Source of the DNA: Chondrus crispus
Lineage: Eukaryota; Rhodophyta; Florideophyceae; Gigartinales; Gigartinaceae
Assembly (NCBI RefSeq): GCF_000350225.1
Contig: NW_005179332.1
Location: forward strand, 14,626-65,474
DNA length: 50,849 nt
Reading direction: 5' to 3'
The translations under genes were made by a program, and so were the position numbers. The stretch's first letter is position 1; each line of letters begins with the position of its first letter. Shown here piece after piece: positions 11,655 to 23,180 of the stretch. A model generated the notes under the pieces. That model was not told the origin of the DNA. It made no database searches and saw nothing but the letters and a program-made list of their open reading frames with translations.

Positions 11655-11876
11655 ATGGTCACTAGAGGTGCAAGATCTACAGAAGGCTCCCGTAGGAAGA
11701 TAGGAAGTACGAAGAAAAACATATTCTGCAACAAATGCAGGACTTATTTTAGCACGAAAGAAGATTTGGAGATACACAACTTGGTAACACCTTACTGTTC
11801 AGAGAGGGGAACATCTCGTCATACTGAGGTTATTCCCAAATCAAGCATTAAAGGCAAGACAACACGCAAGCGATAA
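11655..11876 (+). CDS. Zinc-finger ORF, unit 3 copy
   Basis: 73 codons, same protein as unit 1, finger ligands intact. The 583-bp insertion of unit 3 lies 194 bp downstream of the stop and does not touch the frame. Confidence 0.42.
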   Translation: MVTRGARSTEGSRRKIGSTKKNIFCNKCRTYFSTKEDLEIHNLVTPYCSERGTSRHTEVIPKSSIKGKTTRKR

Positions 11877-12070
11877 AAGACGTGCACCTTCCAATTAACA
11901 CTAAAAAGAGTCAAGGAGTTTTAACAGACCAATGACGCAATTCTTCAGATTGCCAGAATGTTCAAATGGGCAATATCCCTCTTCCGGGTTGATTTCTCTT
12001 CTTGACGACGGCGGAGTCAATTAAAATCTGAAAATATGTCCTGAATTCCCTTAGTTTTAAATAGAGCAGA

Positions 12071-12653
12071 TATTGCGCCACGCTGTGTTACGTGGAGGGC
12101 TATTGTGCTGTTAGAGCATTTCATGTCAACTCAAGCATGAGTGCGGTGTGAGATATTTTTAGGGAAATATTTGCATTTTACTGTAGAGGGAGATTTTATT
12201 CTGTAGACCGAGATTTTATTTGAATTTTAGAGAAGCGCACGCGTACGGCCCGGCGGAATCCGGGCCGGACGCGTGGACGCTTCTGGAAGGAATTTCATAG
12301 AAATAAAAGAGAGAGGGTGACGGGCGCTGCGGGGAGAAAGGGGGGGACACCAGTCGGCGAACCCTCACCACAAACGGCACGCTCCCCAGAACCGCCTCCC
12401 CCATTTCACCGACAACATGCGGCATGCAAAAATTACATGTGCGTCTGGAAGCGTTCTGCTTCCGAACTCCTCAAAACTTACGCGGCAGCTCTTAGGCACT
12501 CTACAGTGCACCGCCTCGTAAGACAGCCCACTCAGACCGCACCTACTATAGTTTTCCGTATTGCCATGTCTTTCTTTCCCTACTTAAGACTCTCCTGACG
12601 ATAAACATCAAAGAGAGCCATCTCATCTCTGCATTTTACTACAACGTGCAATA
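12071..12653. mobile_element. 583-bp insertion in unit 3 with 5-bp target duplication
   Basis: Absent from all other units. It is flanked by GCAGA (12066-12070 and 12654-12658). Its ends are inverted: TATTGCGC on the left and GTGCAATA on the right (7 of 8 matching). Inside are a near-perfect GC-rich hairpin (12231-12284) and an imperfect direct repeat, CTGTAGA..GAGATTTTATT, at 12181-12220. No coding frame is convincing. It is a non-autonomous element, either a small inverted-repeat DNA element or an atypical solo LTR; the ends are not the usual TG...CA. Confidence 0.8.
12231..12284. other. GC-rich hairpin inside the unit 3 insertion
   Basis: Paired blocks in order: AGAAGCG with CGCTTCT, ACGCGT with ACGCGT, GGCCCGG with CCGGGCC, around a 6-base loop. 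Blocks are separated by small mismatches. In RNA or single-stranded DNA this would fold strongly. Confidence 0.8.
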
Positions 12654-13774
12654 GCAGAACAGAACTGAAAAGGTACTCACGCAAATTTTTTGGCACAGCC
12701 ATGCTTGCTTTGTTAACAGAATCTCAAAAACTGGATCGAGATAGTACGCATACTGTATTACAGAGTGTAGATGCTACGCACCGAACCTAAAGGTCAATTT
12801 TTTATGCTCTGCATGAAGTCACGATCTCAACGCCAGGAACAGAACAGTTATTTTCCTGAATTGCTGAATAAGAATTCAGAAGTTGTTGGCGGATAGCGCG
12901 AAGCGCGTAACATTAAAAGCACCTGAATGTATGTGATTGCTGGGCACAGGTGTCATGGTACGTATTCTGCACGTCTGATATTTCGCAGTGTCTACGCTCA
13001 TATCTTGCATGCTGTCTGCAGCGTCCATCCGGAACGGACTGCCGTAGGTTATGGATGAGAGACAGGCAGCGAAATCTTTTTCCTGTGTGTGGATGTTGAT
13101 AAAAACTCTCACTTGTTCTGGTTTTGACAGATGGCACATCTGCTTGCTCCTTATAGTGCCTTTGGTACTGTATAAATCGGAGCAGAGAGACAACGGCGAG
13201 AAAAGGAGATCTATGGGATTTTCGTTCTATCAGATTTATCAGACATTTTGTATTGTTACCTGTAACCGACAGGCGGAAAAGCGGCGTACTCTACAGAAGT
13301 ACGTCCTCCTTCACCGTCTCCGTTCACGGAGTTCAGTGACACACACAGAGACAGATGTACTACTGTTTTATGAATAGGTCACCCTCATTCTTTTCAAGCG
13401 GGTTTGTCACTAGTCGCCTCGCAATAGAGCAAACGTCAGTGACAACTTCCACGGCCAAATTCGGATGATTCGAACTCATAGTAGGTAGATGTTGTACATT
13501 CGACACAAGATGTCTTTCATACAGTCTACAGTTGCCATGCGTTCTTCTGTGTACGACCCTGTGCGTCCTTTTTGCACGAACCACGTTAGCATGCCAGAAT
13601 ATGAAGAAGCCTAATCTGAGGTAGCAGGCCGCATTCTCATCTGGATCGGTCCCACATGGATGGAACTATGGTAAGCAGTTAGCGCAACGAAGAGCAGTCG
13701 TGCCGTACGAAGCCGGGAATTGAGGACCGCTAAAAAGATGGAATTTACGCTAGACAAGGAGAAAAGTTTCAGAA

Positions 13775-14218
13775 CTAAAAAAGGATCAAGCCTTCAGGGG
13801 TGGCAGTGGTCGACGGTGGAGGAGCACTGTTCGTTTTCTTGCCTTCAATGAGAATTGAAGTTCCGTCTTCGAAATAAAGCCGTGCAACATCGCGCTGTAT
13901 CTCTGCAAATGCCATGTTTGGGGAGGTTTCAATACCCCTGGCGCTCAAATTAAAATCTCGTGGGGTCCTTAGCTCCATTGTACTCCCAATAATCTCCCTC
14001 ACGGCAGCCGCCTTGGCATTGTAATTAGGTTGGGAAGCTGCCGATCTTTCTAAATCTGCCTTGGTAACCGTTTGGTCAAGGTTGATACCAATGAAGAGGA
14101 GCATTGGAACATCCAGCCCACCTTGATACTTCCTCTTCTGGCGGAAGTAGGTGATCATCTCTCGAGCTGACAATGTCCGAACGAAAAGGGCATCGTCGTC
14201 ATTGATACCCCTCGCCAA
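13775..14218 (-). pseudogene. Truncated secreted-protein copy, unit 3
   Basis: 147 codons, identical in translation to the unit 1 fragment; 5' end lost at the same place, so truncation predates amplification of the array. Confidence 0.78.
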
Positions 14219-17178
14219 GATCGCTCTCGTAAAAAACTCTCGTGTCTATTCCCCTATCCTCGCATTCTGAAATATTTGAGGAGAAGGAGACATACTGTAG
14301 TGCAGTGAAAAACGCAGGGACAGTCATGAAAACGTAGTGCGCAGCAGTGCAATCTCCGGCGCTAAGTGGCAACCGGCATTGAACACACTGGGGAGCTTTG
14401 CTCAGATATCATGCAAGTAATGTTTTTAGAGCTGGACCTCACTCAATGGCGACCCATTAGAATGGATTACGCTCTTATAATATTTTTCTCATGATCCACT
14501 ACTATAATGAGTGTTGTTTGAGAAAAAGATCCTGTACACAACATCAGTCGTCATGCCCTCAAATCATTCAGGAGGCAAAATTGTGCATGTGTGGAAGTGT
14601 TCGACATATGCTCGGTCAAATAGAGCGGGGTACAGAGTAAAGTCTCGATAAGCTGCGTACCTGATATGATGAACTGTCTCGGTACAGTGAACCGAAGGAC
14701 TATGAGGGAGGCGCCACCCCGCTTTTTTGGCCCAGAATCGACGTTTTCGTATTTCTAACGTGAACTAGACTCTATAGAATGAACTACGCGATACCATGAA
14801 CATACAAAAACATGAAAACCCCAGAGTTCACTTTATCGAGGACGAAATGCGCACTAGAAACGAACCATCAACGACTACAGAAGCCATCCATACGACTTTG
14901 CCTCAGATTCGAACGCTGAAGCCTCCTTACGCGGCTTTGTTCCTCATACAGAAGTGACTTGATGCTCGAAGGCAGCCCCGATTGAACTACATTCGCGTCC
15001 GTCATAATACAACTGAGTTCGTTAGATAGAGCTTCTAATGTTCCGCGATACCGAGCAAGCGACGGTTTGCGTCCTGTCCGGTCTTTCGCTGGCACAGTAG
15101 AGCGATCGTCCTCACTATCTGAATCACCGTTAAATTGATCTTGCTCAATGCCAGTAAATGCCGCAAAATCCCCTAATCCAAGATCAATGGCTTGACCGAG
15201 AGCTGACTCTTCTGATATAGACTCTGGATGTGGCAGAATTAAAAGAAAAGGAAGGCTGGATCACAATGTGAAGTGGTCCAGATATGGAATTGCGCCCGTC
15301 GACGTTGCCCGTCGACGTTGCCCGTCAATGGACAGAGTCAAGGAAAGTGAGTTTGTGTTCCTGTGACCGTATCATCGGCATTGGTGAAGACGCTCTAAGA
15401 GCGTCTCCACCGGTGTGGTCCAAATCATACTGTACCCGTAAAACGGGTACACGTGTACACGAGCAGTTCCGCCGCCGTGAACTGCCTCGGTAAGGCGAAC
15501 TCAATGGGCTGCTCGGAAGCGCCACATTTCGGTTCACGATATCGAGACTTTACTCTGTAGTACTCTCTGCTGAAGTCTGGGGGTCGTATGTATTTGGACT
15601 TTGTGCTGATTTGAGTGGAGGACAATGTTACGGTTTACGGTTCACCCTTGACAGGTCGCACTCTCTTGTCTTGTTTTTTACTTGGCTGCCAACCCTTTGC
15701 GATTTGTTCGCCTGCCAGCAGCACTATTTATACGACACTGTGTTGCCTCCCCTCATGCACTATTTTCACCATCATTGCGTAGAGGGCGGGACAAAGCAAA
15801 TGCTCCACCACAGCAACGCAGGATGAGGTGTTACTGTATTCTCATGTGGAGCTACTACTGTGTTTTGTAATCTATCACCGTCACGACGAGACTAAGGACG
15901 CCAACACCGTACAGCATTGCATCATATACGGCCTCCAAAACCAGTCGATATCAATTTACGACAGCAGTAATCTCAACTCACTGCATCATTAGGCGAGAAA
16001 ACCGGACCTGCTTACAATTGACGCTTACGGGTTTGGTTTCTACGACATCATTGAAGCGATTCTCGTCTTCAGCCGAGAAGGCAGACGATCTGTACCCCAT
16101 TCTTTAGGAGGTATTATACTCGGTGGAATATACTTCCAGTTAGAAGACACTTCACGTAAGCAGATAAAGTAGAGATGAACCGTAGCGCGCCCGAGCTCGA
16201 GCAGGATATTTTCAAGATGATGATGGGGGGCACTCACGCATGTTAGAAAGTAGCTGAGTAGACATAGCCCAATCTCAGTGAAAACACCCTTCGCGCCTCT
16301 GTTGGCGGTTTTAGTGGCCAACTTTGACCCGACAAAGGCCCCAGACCTGCTTGGGCAGGGCTATCTGTGTCGTATGTTACACGTGTACATAGCACCCCCA
16401 CGGTACTTAACACCACCGTCGGTCCTTCCCTCAGTAAACATGACTACGGTCTTGAGTCTCTCCTACAGCAAGCATAAGCTTGAGTTGAAAAACTTTGGCA
16501 ACATTCCCTCCACATCTAATATTCGTTCCGTGACGCTTTTAATTTAACGTTTGGTTTATCACCTGAACATGAACTGATGGGTTGGTCGTGTGAAAATGCG
16601 CAACGGTATAACATAGAAATCTCCAAAAACTGCGAGGCACTGGCTAGATTTCTTCGATTGCGAACAATAGCTTGACCGAAAACTCAGCTTTTCACTTTTT
16701 TCGTTCCGACCCCCCGACCGGTTGTTACTTTCTCCACACCACTTCATGGTTTCATGGTTTTAGAGACTAGTCAAGTGTGAAAATCAAAAATTTAACGAAA
16801 CAAACGTGAATATTATCATATATCACAATAACGTGTTGGGCTTGCCAAACCCAAGCCGAACTGTCTCATAAGCGGTTAACGGCCTGTCCAGAGACGTGAC
16901 ATCCATTTTTAGTTGCGCTATCACACGTCGAAATGGAGATATTGGACAGCGTCTATTTCAGATCTATTCCAAACGTATCCTTGTATGGATACACAAGTGT
17001 GCACATGAAGCAGCATAATGCTCGTTCCCACCTCCTCTTGAACAGCATATAAAGGAATGCTCATGATGAAAACTACTCCCAGCAACATTCATTGGCATTA
17101 CATAAAACAGGGAAACATCTGTACAGGAATTCAGTGTTACCTCTAAGAAACTTTAGGAAGCAAACACAGCAATTCGAC

Positions 17179-17400
17179 ATGGTCACTAGAGGTGCAAGAT
17201 CTACAGAAGGCTCCCGTAGGAAGATAGGAAGTACGAAGAAAAACATATTCTGCAACAAATGCAGGACTTATTTTAGCACGAAAGAAGATTTGGAGATACA
17301 CAACTTGGTAACACCTTACCGTTCAGAGAGGGGAACATCTCGTCATACTGAGGTTATTCCCAAATCAAGCATTAAAGGCAAGACAACACGCAAGCGATAA
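17179..17400 (+). CDS. Zinc-finger ORF, unit 4 copy (last ligand changed)
   Basis: 73 codons. One substitution changes the fourth putative zinc ligand from Cys to Arg (TPYR instead of TPYC), so the finger is probably lost in this copy although the frame stays open. Confidence 0.38.
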   Translation: MVTRGARSTEGSRRKIGSTKKNIFCNKCRTYFSTKEDLEIHNLVTPYRSERGTSRHTEVIPKSSIKGKTTRKR

Positions 17401-18710
17401 AAGACGTGCACCTTCCAATTAACACTAAAAAGAGTCAAGGAGTTTTAACAGACCAATGACGCAATTCTTCAGATTGCCAGAATGTTCAAATGGGCAATAT
17501 CCCTCTTCCGGGTTGATTTCTCTTCTTGACGACGGCGGAGTCAATTAAAATCTGAAAATATGTCCTGAATTCCCTTAGTTTTAAATAGAGCAGAACAGAA
17601 CTGAAAAGGTACTCACGCAAATTTTTTGGCACAGCCATGCTTGCTTTGTTAACAGAATCTCAAAAACTGGATCGAGATAGTACGCATACTGTATTACAGA
17701 GTGTAGATGCTACGCACCGAACCTAAAGGTCAATTTTTTATGCTCTGCATGAAGTCACGATCTCAACGCCAGGAACAGAACAGTTATTTTCCTGAATTGC
17801 TGAATAAGAATTCAGAAGTTGTTGGCGGATAGCGCGAAGCGCGTAACATTAAAAGCACCTGAATGTATGTGATTGCTGGGCACAGGTGTCATGGTACGTA
17901 TTCTGCACGTCTGATATTTCGCAGTGTCTACGCTCATATCTTGCATGCTGTCTGCAGCGTCCATCCGGAACGGACTGCCGTAGGTTATGGATGAGAGACA
18001 GGCAGCGAAATCTTTTTCCTGTGTGTGGATGTTGATAAAAACTCTCACTTGTTCTGGTTTTGACAGATGGCACATCTGCTTGCTCCTTATAGTGCCTTTG
18101 GTACTGTATAAATCGGAGCAGAGAGACAACGGCGAGAAAAGGAGATCTATGGGATTTTCGTTCTATCAGATTTATCAGACATTTTGTATTGTTACCTGTA
18201 ACCGACAGGCGGAAAAGCGGCGTACTCTACAGAAGTACGTCCTCCTTCACCGTCTCCGTTCACGGAGTTCAGTGACACACACAGAGACAGATGTACTACT
18301 GTTTTATGAATAGGTCACCCTCATTCTTTTCAAGCGGGTTTGTCACTAGTCGCCTCGCAATAGAGCAAACGTCAGTGACAACTTCCACGGCCAAATTCGG
18401 ATGATTCGAACTCATAGTAGGTAGATGTTGTACATTCGACACAAGATGTCTTTCATACAGTCTACAGTTGCCATGCGTTCTTCTGTGTACGACCCTGTGC
18501 GTCCTTTTTGCACGAACCACGTTAGCATGCCAGAATATGAAGAAGCCTAATCTGAGGTAGCAGGCCGCATTCTCATCTGGATCGGTCCCACATGGATGGA
18601 ACTATGGTAAGCAGTTAGCGCAACGAAGAGCAGTCGTGCCGTACGAAGCCGGGAATTGAGGACCGCTAAAAAGATGGAATTTACGCTAGACAAGGAGAAA
18701 AGTTTCAGAA

Positions 18711-19154
18711 CTAAAAAAGGATCAAGCCTTCAGGGGTGGCAGTGGTCGACGGTGGAGGAGCACTGTTCGTTTTCTTGCCTTCAATGAGAATTGAAGTTCC
18801 GTCTTCGAAATAAAGCCGTGCAACATCGCGCTGTATCTCTGCAAATGCCATGTTTGGGGAGGTTTCAATACCCCTGGCGCTCAAATTAAAATCTCGTGGG
18901 GTCCTTAGCTCCATTGTACTCCCAATAATCTCCCTCACGGCAGCCGCCTTGGCATTGTAATTAGGTTGGGAAGCTGCCGATCTTTCTAAATCTGCCTTGG
19001 TAACCGTTTGGTCAAGGTTGATACCAATGAAGAGGAGCATTGGAACATCCAGCCCACCTTGATACTTCCTCTTCTGGCGGAAGTAGGTGATCATCTCTCG
19101 AGCTGACAATGTCCGAACGAAAAGGGCATCGTCGTCATTGATACCCCTCGCCAA
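18711..19154 (-). pseudogene. Truncated secreted-protein copy, unit 4
   Basis: 147 codons, identical in translation to the unit 1 fragment, with the same 5' truncation point. Confidence 0.78.
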
Positions 19155-20481
19155 GATCGCTCTCGTAAAAAACTCTCGTGTCTATTCCCCTATCCTCGCA
19201 TTCTGAAATATTTGAGGAGAAGGAGACATACTGTAGTGCAGTGAAAAACGCAGGGACAGTCATGAAAACGTAGTGCGCAGCAGTGCAATCTCCGGCGCTA
19301 AGTGGCAACCGGCATTGAACACACTGGGGAGCTTTGCTCAGATATCATGCAAGTAATGTTTTTAGAGCTGGACCTCACTCAATGGCGACCCATTAGAATG
19401 GATTACGCTCTTATAATATTTTTCTCATGATCCACTACTATAATGAGTGTTGTTTGAGAAAAAGATCCTGTACACAACATCAGTCGTCATGCCCTCAAAT
19501 CATTCAGGAGGCAAAATTGTGCATGTGTGGAAGGGTTCGACATATGCTCGGTCAAATAGAGCGGGGTACAGAGTAAAGTCTCGATAAGCTGCGTACCTGA
19601 TATGATGAACTGTCTCGGTACAGTGAACCGAAGGACTATGAGGGAGGCGCCACCCCGCTTTTTTGGCCCAGAATCGACGTTTTCGTATTTCTAACGTGAA
19701 CTAGACTCTATAGAATGAACTACGCGATACCATGAACATACAAAAACATGAAAACCCCAGAGTTCACTTTATCGAGGACGAAATGCGCACTAGAAACGAA
19801 CCATCAACGACTACAGAAGCCATCCATACGACTTTGCCTCAGATTCGAACGCTGAAGCCTCCTTACGCGGCTTTGTTCCTCATACAGAAGTGACTTGATG
19901 CTCGAAGGCAGCCCCGATTGAACTACATTCGCGTCCGTCATAATACAACTGAGTTCGTTAGATAGAGCTTCTAATGTTCCGCGATACCGAGCAAGCGACG
20001 GTTTGCGTCCTGTCCGGTCTTTCGCTGGCACAGTAGAGCGATCGTCCTCACTATCTGAATCACCGTTAAATTGATCTTGCTCAATGCCAGTAAATGCCGC
20101 AAAATCCCCTAATCCAAGATCAATGGCTTGACCGAGAGCTGACTCTTCTGATATAGACTCTGGATGTGGCAGAATTAAAAGAAAAGGAAGGCTGGATCAC
20201 AATGTGAAGTGGTCCAGATATGGAATTGCGCCCGTCGACGTTGCCCGTCGACGTTGCCCGTCGATGGACAGAGTCAAGGAAAGTGAGTTTGTGTTCCTGT
20301 GACCGTATCATCGGCATTGGTGAAGACGCTCTAAGAGCGTCTCCACCGGTGTGGTCCAAATCATACTGTACCCGTAAAACGGGTACACGTGTACACGAGC
20401 AGTTCCGCCGCCGTGAACTGCCTCGGTAAGGCGAACTCAATGGGCTGCTCGGAAGCGCCACATTTCGGTTCACGATATCGA

Positions 20482-22688
20482 GACTTTACTCTGTAGTACT
20501 CTCTGCTGAAGTCTGGGGGTCGTATGTATTTGGACTTTGTGCTGATTTGAGTGGAGGACAATGTTACGGTTTACGGTTCACCCTTGACAGGTCGCACTCT
20601 CTTGTCTTGTTTTTTACTTGGCTGCCAACCCTTTGCGATTTGTTCGCCTGCCAGCAGCACTATTTATACGACACTGTGTTGCCTCCCCTCATGCACTATT
20701 TTCACCATCATTGCGTAGAGGGCGGGACAAAGCAAATGCTCCACCACAGCAACGCAGGATGAGGTGTTACTGTATTCTCATGTGGAGCTACTACTGTGTT
20801 TTGTAATCTATCACCGTCACGACGAGACTAAGGACGCCAACACCGTACAGCATTGCATCATATACGGCCTCCAAAACCAGTCGATATCAATTTACGACAG
20901 CAGTAATCTCAACTCACTGCATCATTAGGCGAGAAAACCGGACCTGCTTACAATTGACGCTTACGGGTTTGGTTTCTACGACATCATTGAAGCGATTCTC
21001 GTCTTCAGCCGAGAAGGCAGACGATCTGTACCCCATTCTTTAGGAGGTATTATACTCGGTGGAATATACTTCCAGTTAGAAGACACTTCACGTAAGCAGA
21101 TAAAGTAGAGATGAACCGTAGCGCGCCCGAGCTCGAGCAGGATATTTTCAAGATGATGATGGGGGGCACTCACGCATGTTAGAAAGTAGCTGAGTAGACA
21201 TAGCCCAATCTCAGTGAAAACACCCTTCGCGCCTCTGTTGGCGGTTTTAGTGGCCAACTTTGACCCGACAAAGGCCCCAGACCTGCTTGGGCAGGGCTAT
21301 CTGTGTCGTATGTTACACGTGTACATAGCACCCCCACGGTACTTAACACCACCGTCGGTCCTTCCCTCAGTAAACATGACTACGGTCTTGAGTCTCTCCT
21401 ACAGCAAGCATAAGCTTGAGTTGAAAAACTTTGGCAACATTCCCTCCACATCTAATATTCGTTCCGTGACGCTTTTAATTTAACGTTTGGTTTATCACCT
21501 GAACATGAACTGATGGGTTGGTCGTGTGAAAATGCGCAACGGTATAACATAGAAATCTCCAAAAACTGCGAGGCACTGGCTAGATTTCTTCGATTGCGAA
21601 CAATAGCTTGACCGAAAACTCAGCTTTTCACTTTTTTCGTTCCGACCCCCCGACCGGTTGTTACTTTCTCCACACCACTTCATGGTTTCATGGTTTTAGA
21701 GACTAGTCAAGTGTGAAAATCAAAAATTTAACGAAACAAACGTGAATATTATCATATATCACAATAACGTGTTGGGCTTGCCAAACCCAAGCCGAACTGT
21801 CTCATAAGCGGTTAACGGCCTGTCCAGAGACGTGACATCCATTTTTAGTTGCGCTATCACACGTCGAAATGGAGATATTGGACAGCGTCTATTTCAGATC
21901 TATTCCAAACGTATCCTTGTATGGATACACAAGTGTGCACATGAAGCAGCATAATGCTCGTTCCCACCTCCTCTTGAACAGCATATAAAGGAATGCTCAT
22001 GATGAAAACTACTCCCAGCAACATTCATTGGCATTACATAAAACAGGGAAACATCTGTACAGGAATTCAGTGTTACCTCTAAGAAACTTTAGGAAGCAAA
22101 CACAGCAATTCGACATGGTCACTAGAGGTGCAAGATCTACAGAAGGCTCCCGTAGGAAGATAGGAAGTACGAAGAAAAACATATTCTGCAACAAATGCAG
22201 GACTTATTTTAGCACGAAAGAAGATTTGGAGATACACAACTTGGTAACACCTTACTGTTCAGAGAGGGGAACATCTCGTCATACTGAGGTTATTCCCAAA
22301 TCAAGCATTAAAGGCAAGACAACACGCAAGCGATAAAAGACGTGCACCTTCCAATTAACACTAAAAAGAGTCAAGGAGTTTTAACAGACCAATGACGCAA
22401 TTCTTCAGATTGCCAGAATGTTCAAATGGGCAATATCCCTCTTCCGGGTTGATTTCTCTTCTTGACGACGGCGGAGTCAATTAAAATCTGAAAATATGTC
22501 CTGAATTCCCTTAGTTTTAAATAGAGCAGAACAGAACTGAAAAGGTACTCACGCAAATTTTTTGGCACAGCCATGCTTGCTTTGTTAACAGAATCTCAAA
22601 AACTGGATCGAGATTGTACGCATACTGTATTACAGAGTGTAGATGCTACGCACCGAACCTAAAGGTCAATTTTTTATGCTCTGCATGA
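20482..22688. repeat. Satellite unit 5, left part only
   Basis: Matches unit 1 positions 1-2207, then stops in the middle of the motif CTGCATGA, where the copia sequence begins. It includes the TATA box and zinc-finger ORF but lacks the secreted-protein copy and the hairpin cluster. Confidence 0.93.
22115..22336 (+). CDS. Zinc-finger ORF, unit 5 copy
   Basis: 73 codons, same as unit 1, ligands intact. It is the last complete ORF before the array is broken by the copia element at 22689. Confidence 0.42.
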   Translation: MVTRGARSTEGSRRKIGSTKKNIFCNKCRTYFSTKEDLEIHNLVTPYCSERGTSRHTEVIPKSSIKGKTTRKR

Positions 22689-23180
22689 TGATGAAACAGG
22701 GATCTCGGACGCCGAAGATCATGTCAGTCGGCAACATGAAGATTACAATAACAGCCCTCGGAGAGTCAGCCTAATCCTTATCGCTTCTCCCAGGATCCCG
22801 ATCAACAGTACAAGGCCTCCGCCAGATCCCGAACAGAGAAACTGTCTCTGCCTTTCGCTTTTGCTTTTTAGTATCACAACCTCCTCCAGCACCGAAGAGG
22901 AGAGGACACACAGACACGAACGACTCACAGAATAAACTCAACCAACTTACGCGAGAAGACCCTCGCCCGGCAGGAGCCTGCCCTCAACCCCCGGCGTCGT
23001 AACGCCCTCAACCCGCCCGTACGCGCACTAACCCTCTGCAGAATCTTAACGATTCATTGTTACACACACTGAAGAGGTCATTCTCTTCTCCCAATATTGA
23101 TGCTACAACACTTGCAAGTTTAATGTACATCAACCTGAACTAAACTCGATCTGAAAAAACTGAGTCTTTTTCTGGTACTG
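22689..23180 (+). repeat. 5' end region of copia element 1 (no gene seen)
   Basis: About 490 bp between the broken satellite unit and the first gag codons. It begins TGATGAAACAGG, which could be an LTR start, but I cannot find the same sequence at the right edge. It contains C-rich short repeats (CCCTCAACCC near 22980 and 23007). Probably leader and/or a diverged or truncated LTR. Confidence 0.4.

Larger units (their letters stand above)
10022..15545. repeat. Satellite unit 3, with 583-bp insertion
   Basis: Full-length copy of 5,524 bp. The 588-bp excess over unit 1 is one insertion at 12071-12653 plus a 5-bp duplication. It shares with unit 4 two small variants absent from units 1 and 2 (CCAAGATCGC near 14216 and GGCAAAATTG near 14575), which suggests units 3 and 4 are close relatives. 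Confidence 0.95.
15546..20481. repeat. Satellite unit 4
   Basis: Copy of exactly 4,936 bp without large insertions. It shares derived variants with unit 3. In its zinc-finger ORF the last putative ligand, Cys in the other copies, is Arg. Confidence 0.95.
1..22688. repeat. Tandem array of a ~4.94-kb satellite unit
   Basis: The sequence from position 1 recurs starting at 4937, 10022, 15546 and 20482. The basic period is 4,936 bp (units 1 and 4). Unit 2 is 5,085 bp (+164, -15) and unit 3 is 5,524 bp (+588); both differences are explained by discrete insertions or a deletion. Units differ by only a few scattered substitutions. The array probably extends left of the window, since the window opens inside it, and it is broken at 22688 by a copia element. 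It carries no rRNA genes and no retrotransposon coding domains, so I call it a long-period satellite rather than rDNA or a tandem transposon. Confidence 0.97.
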
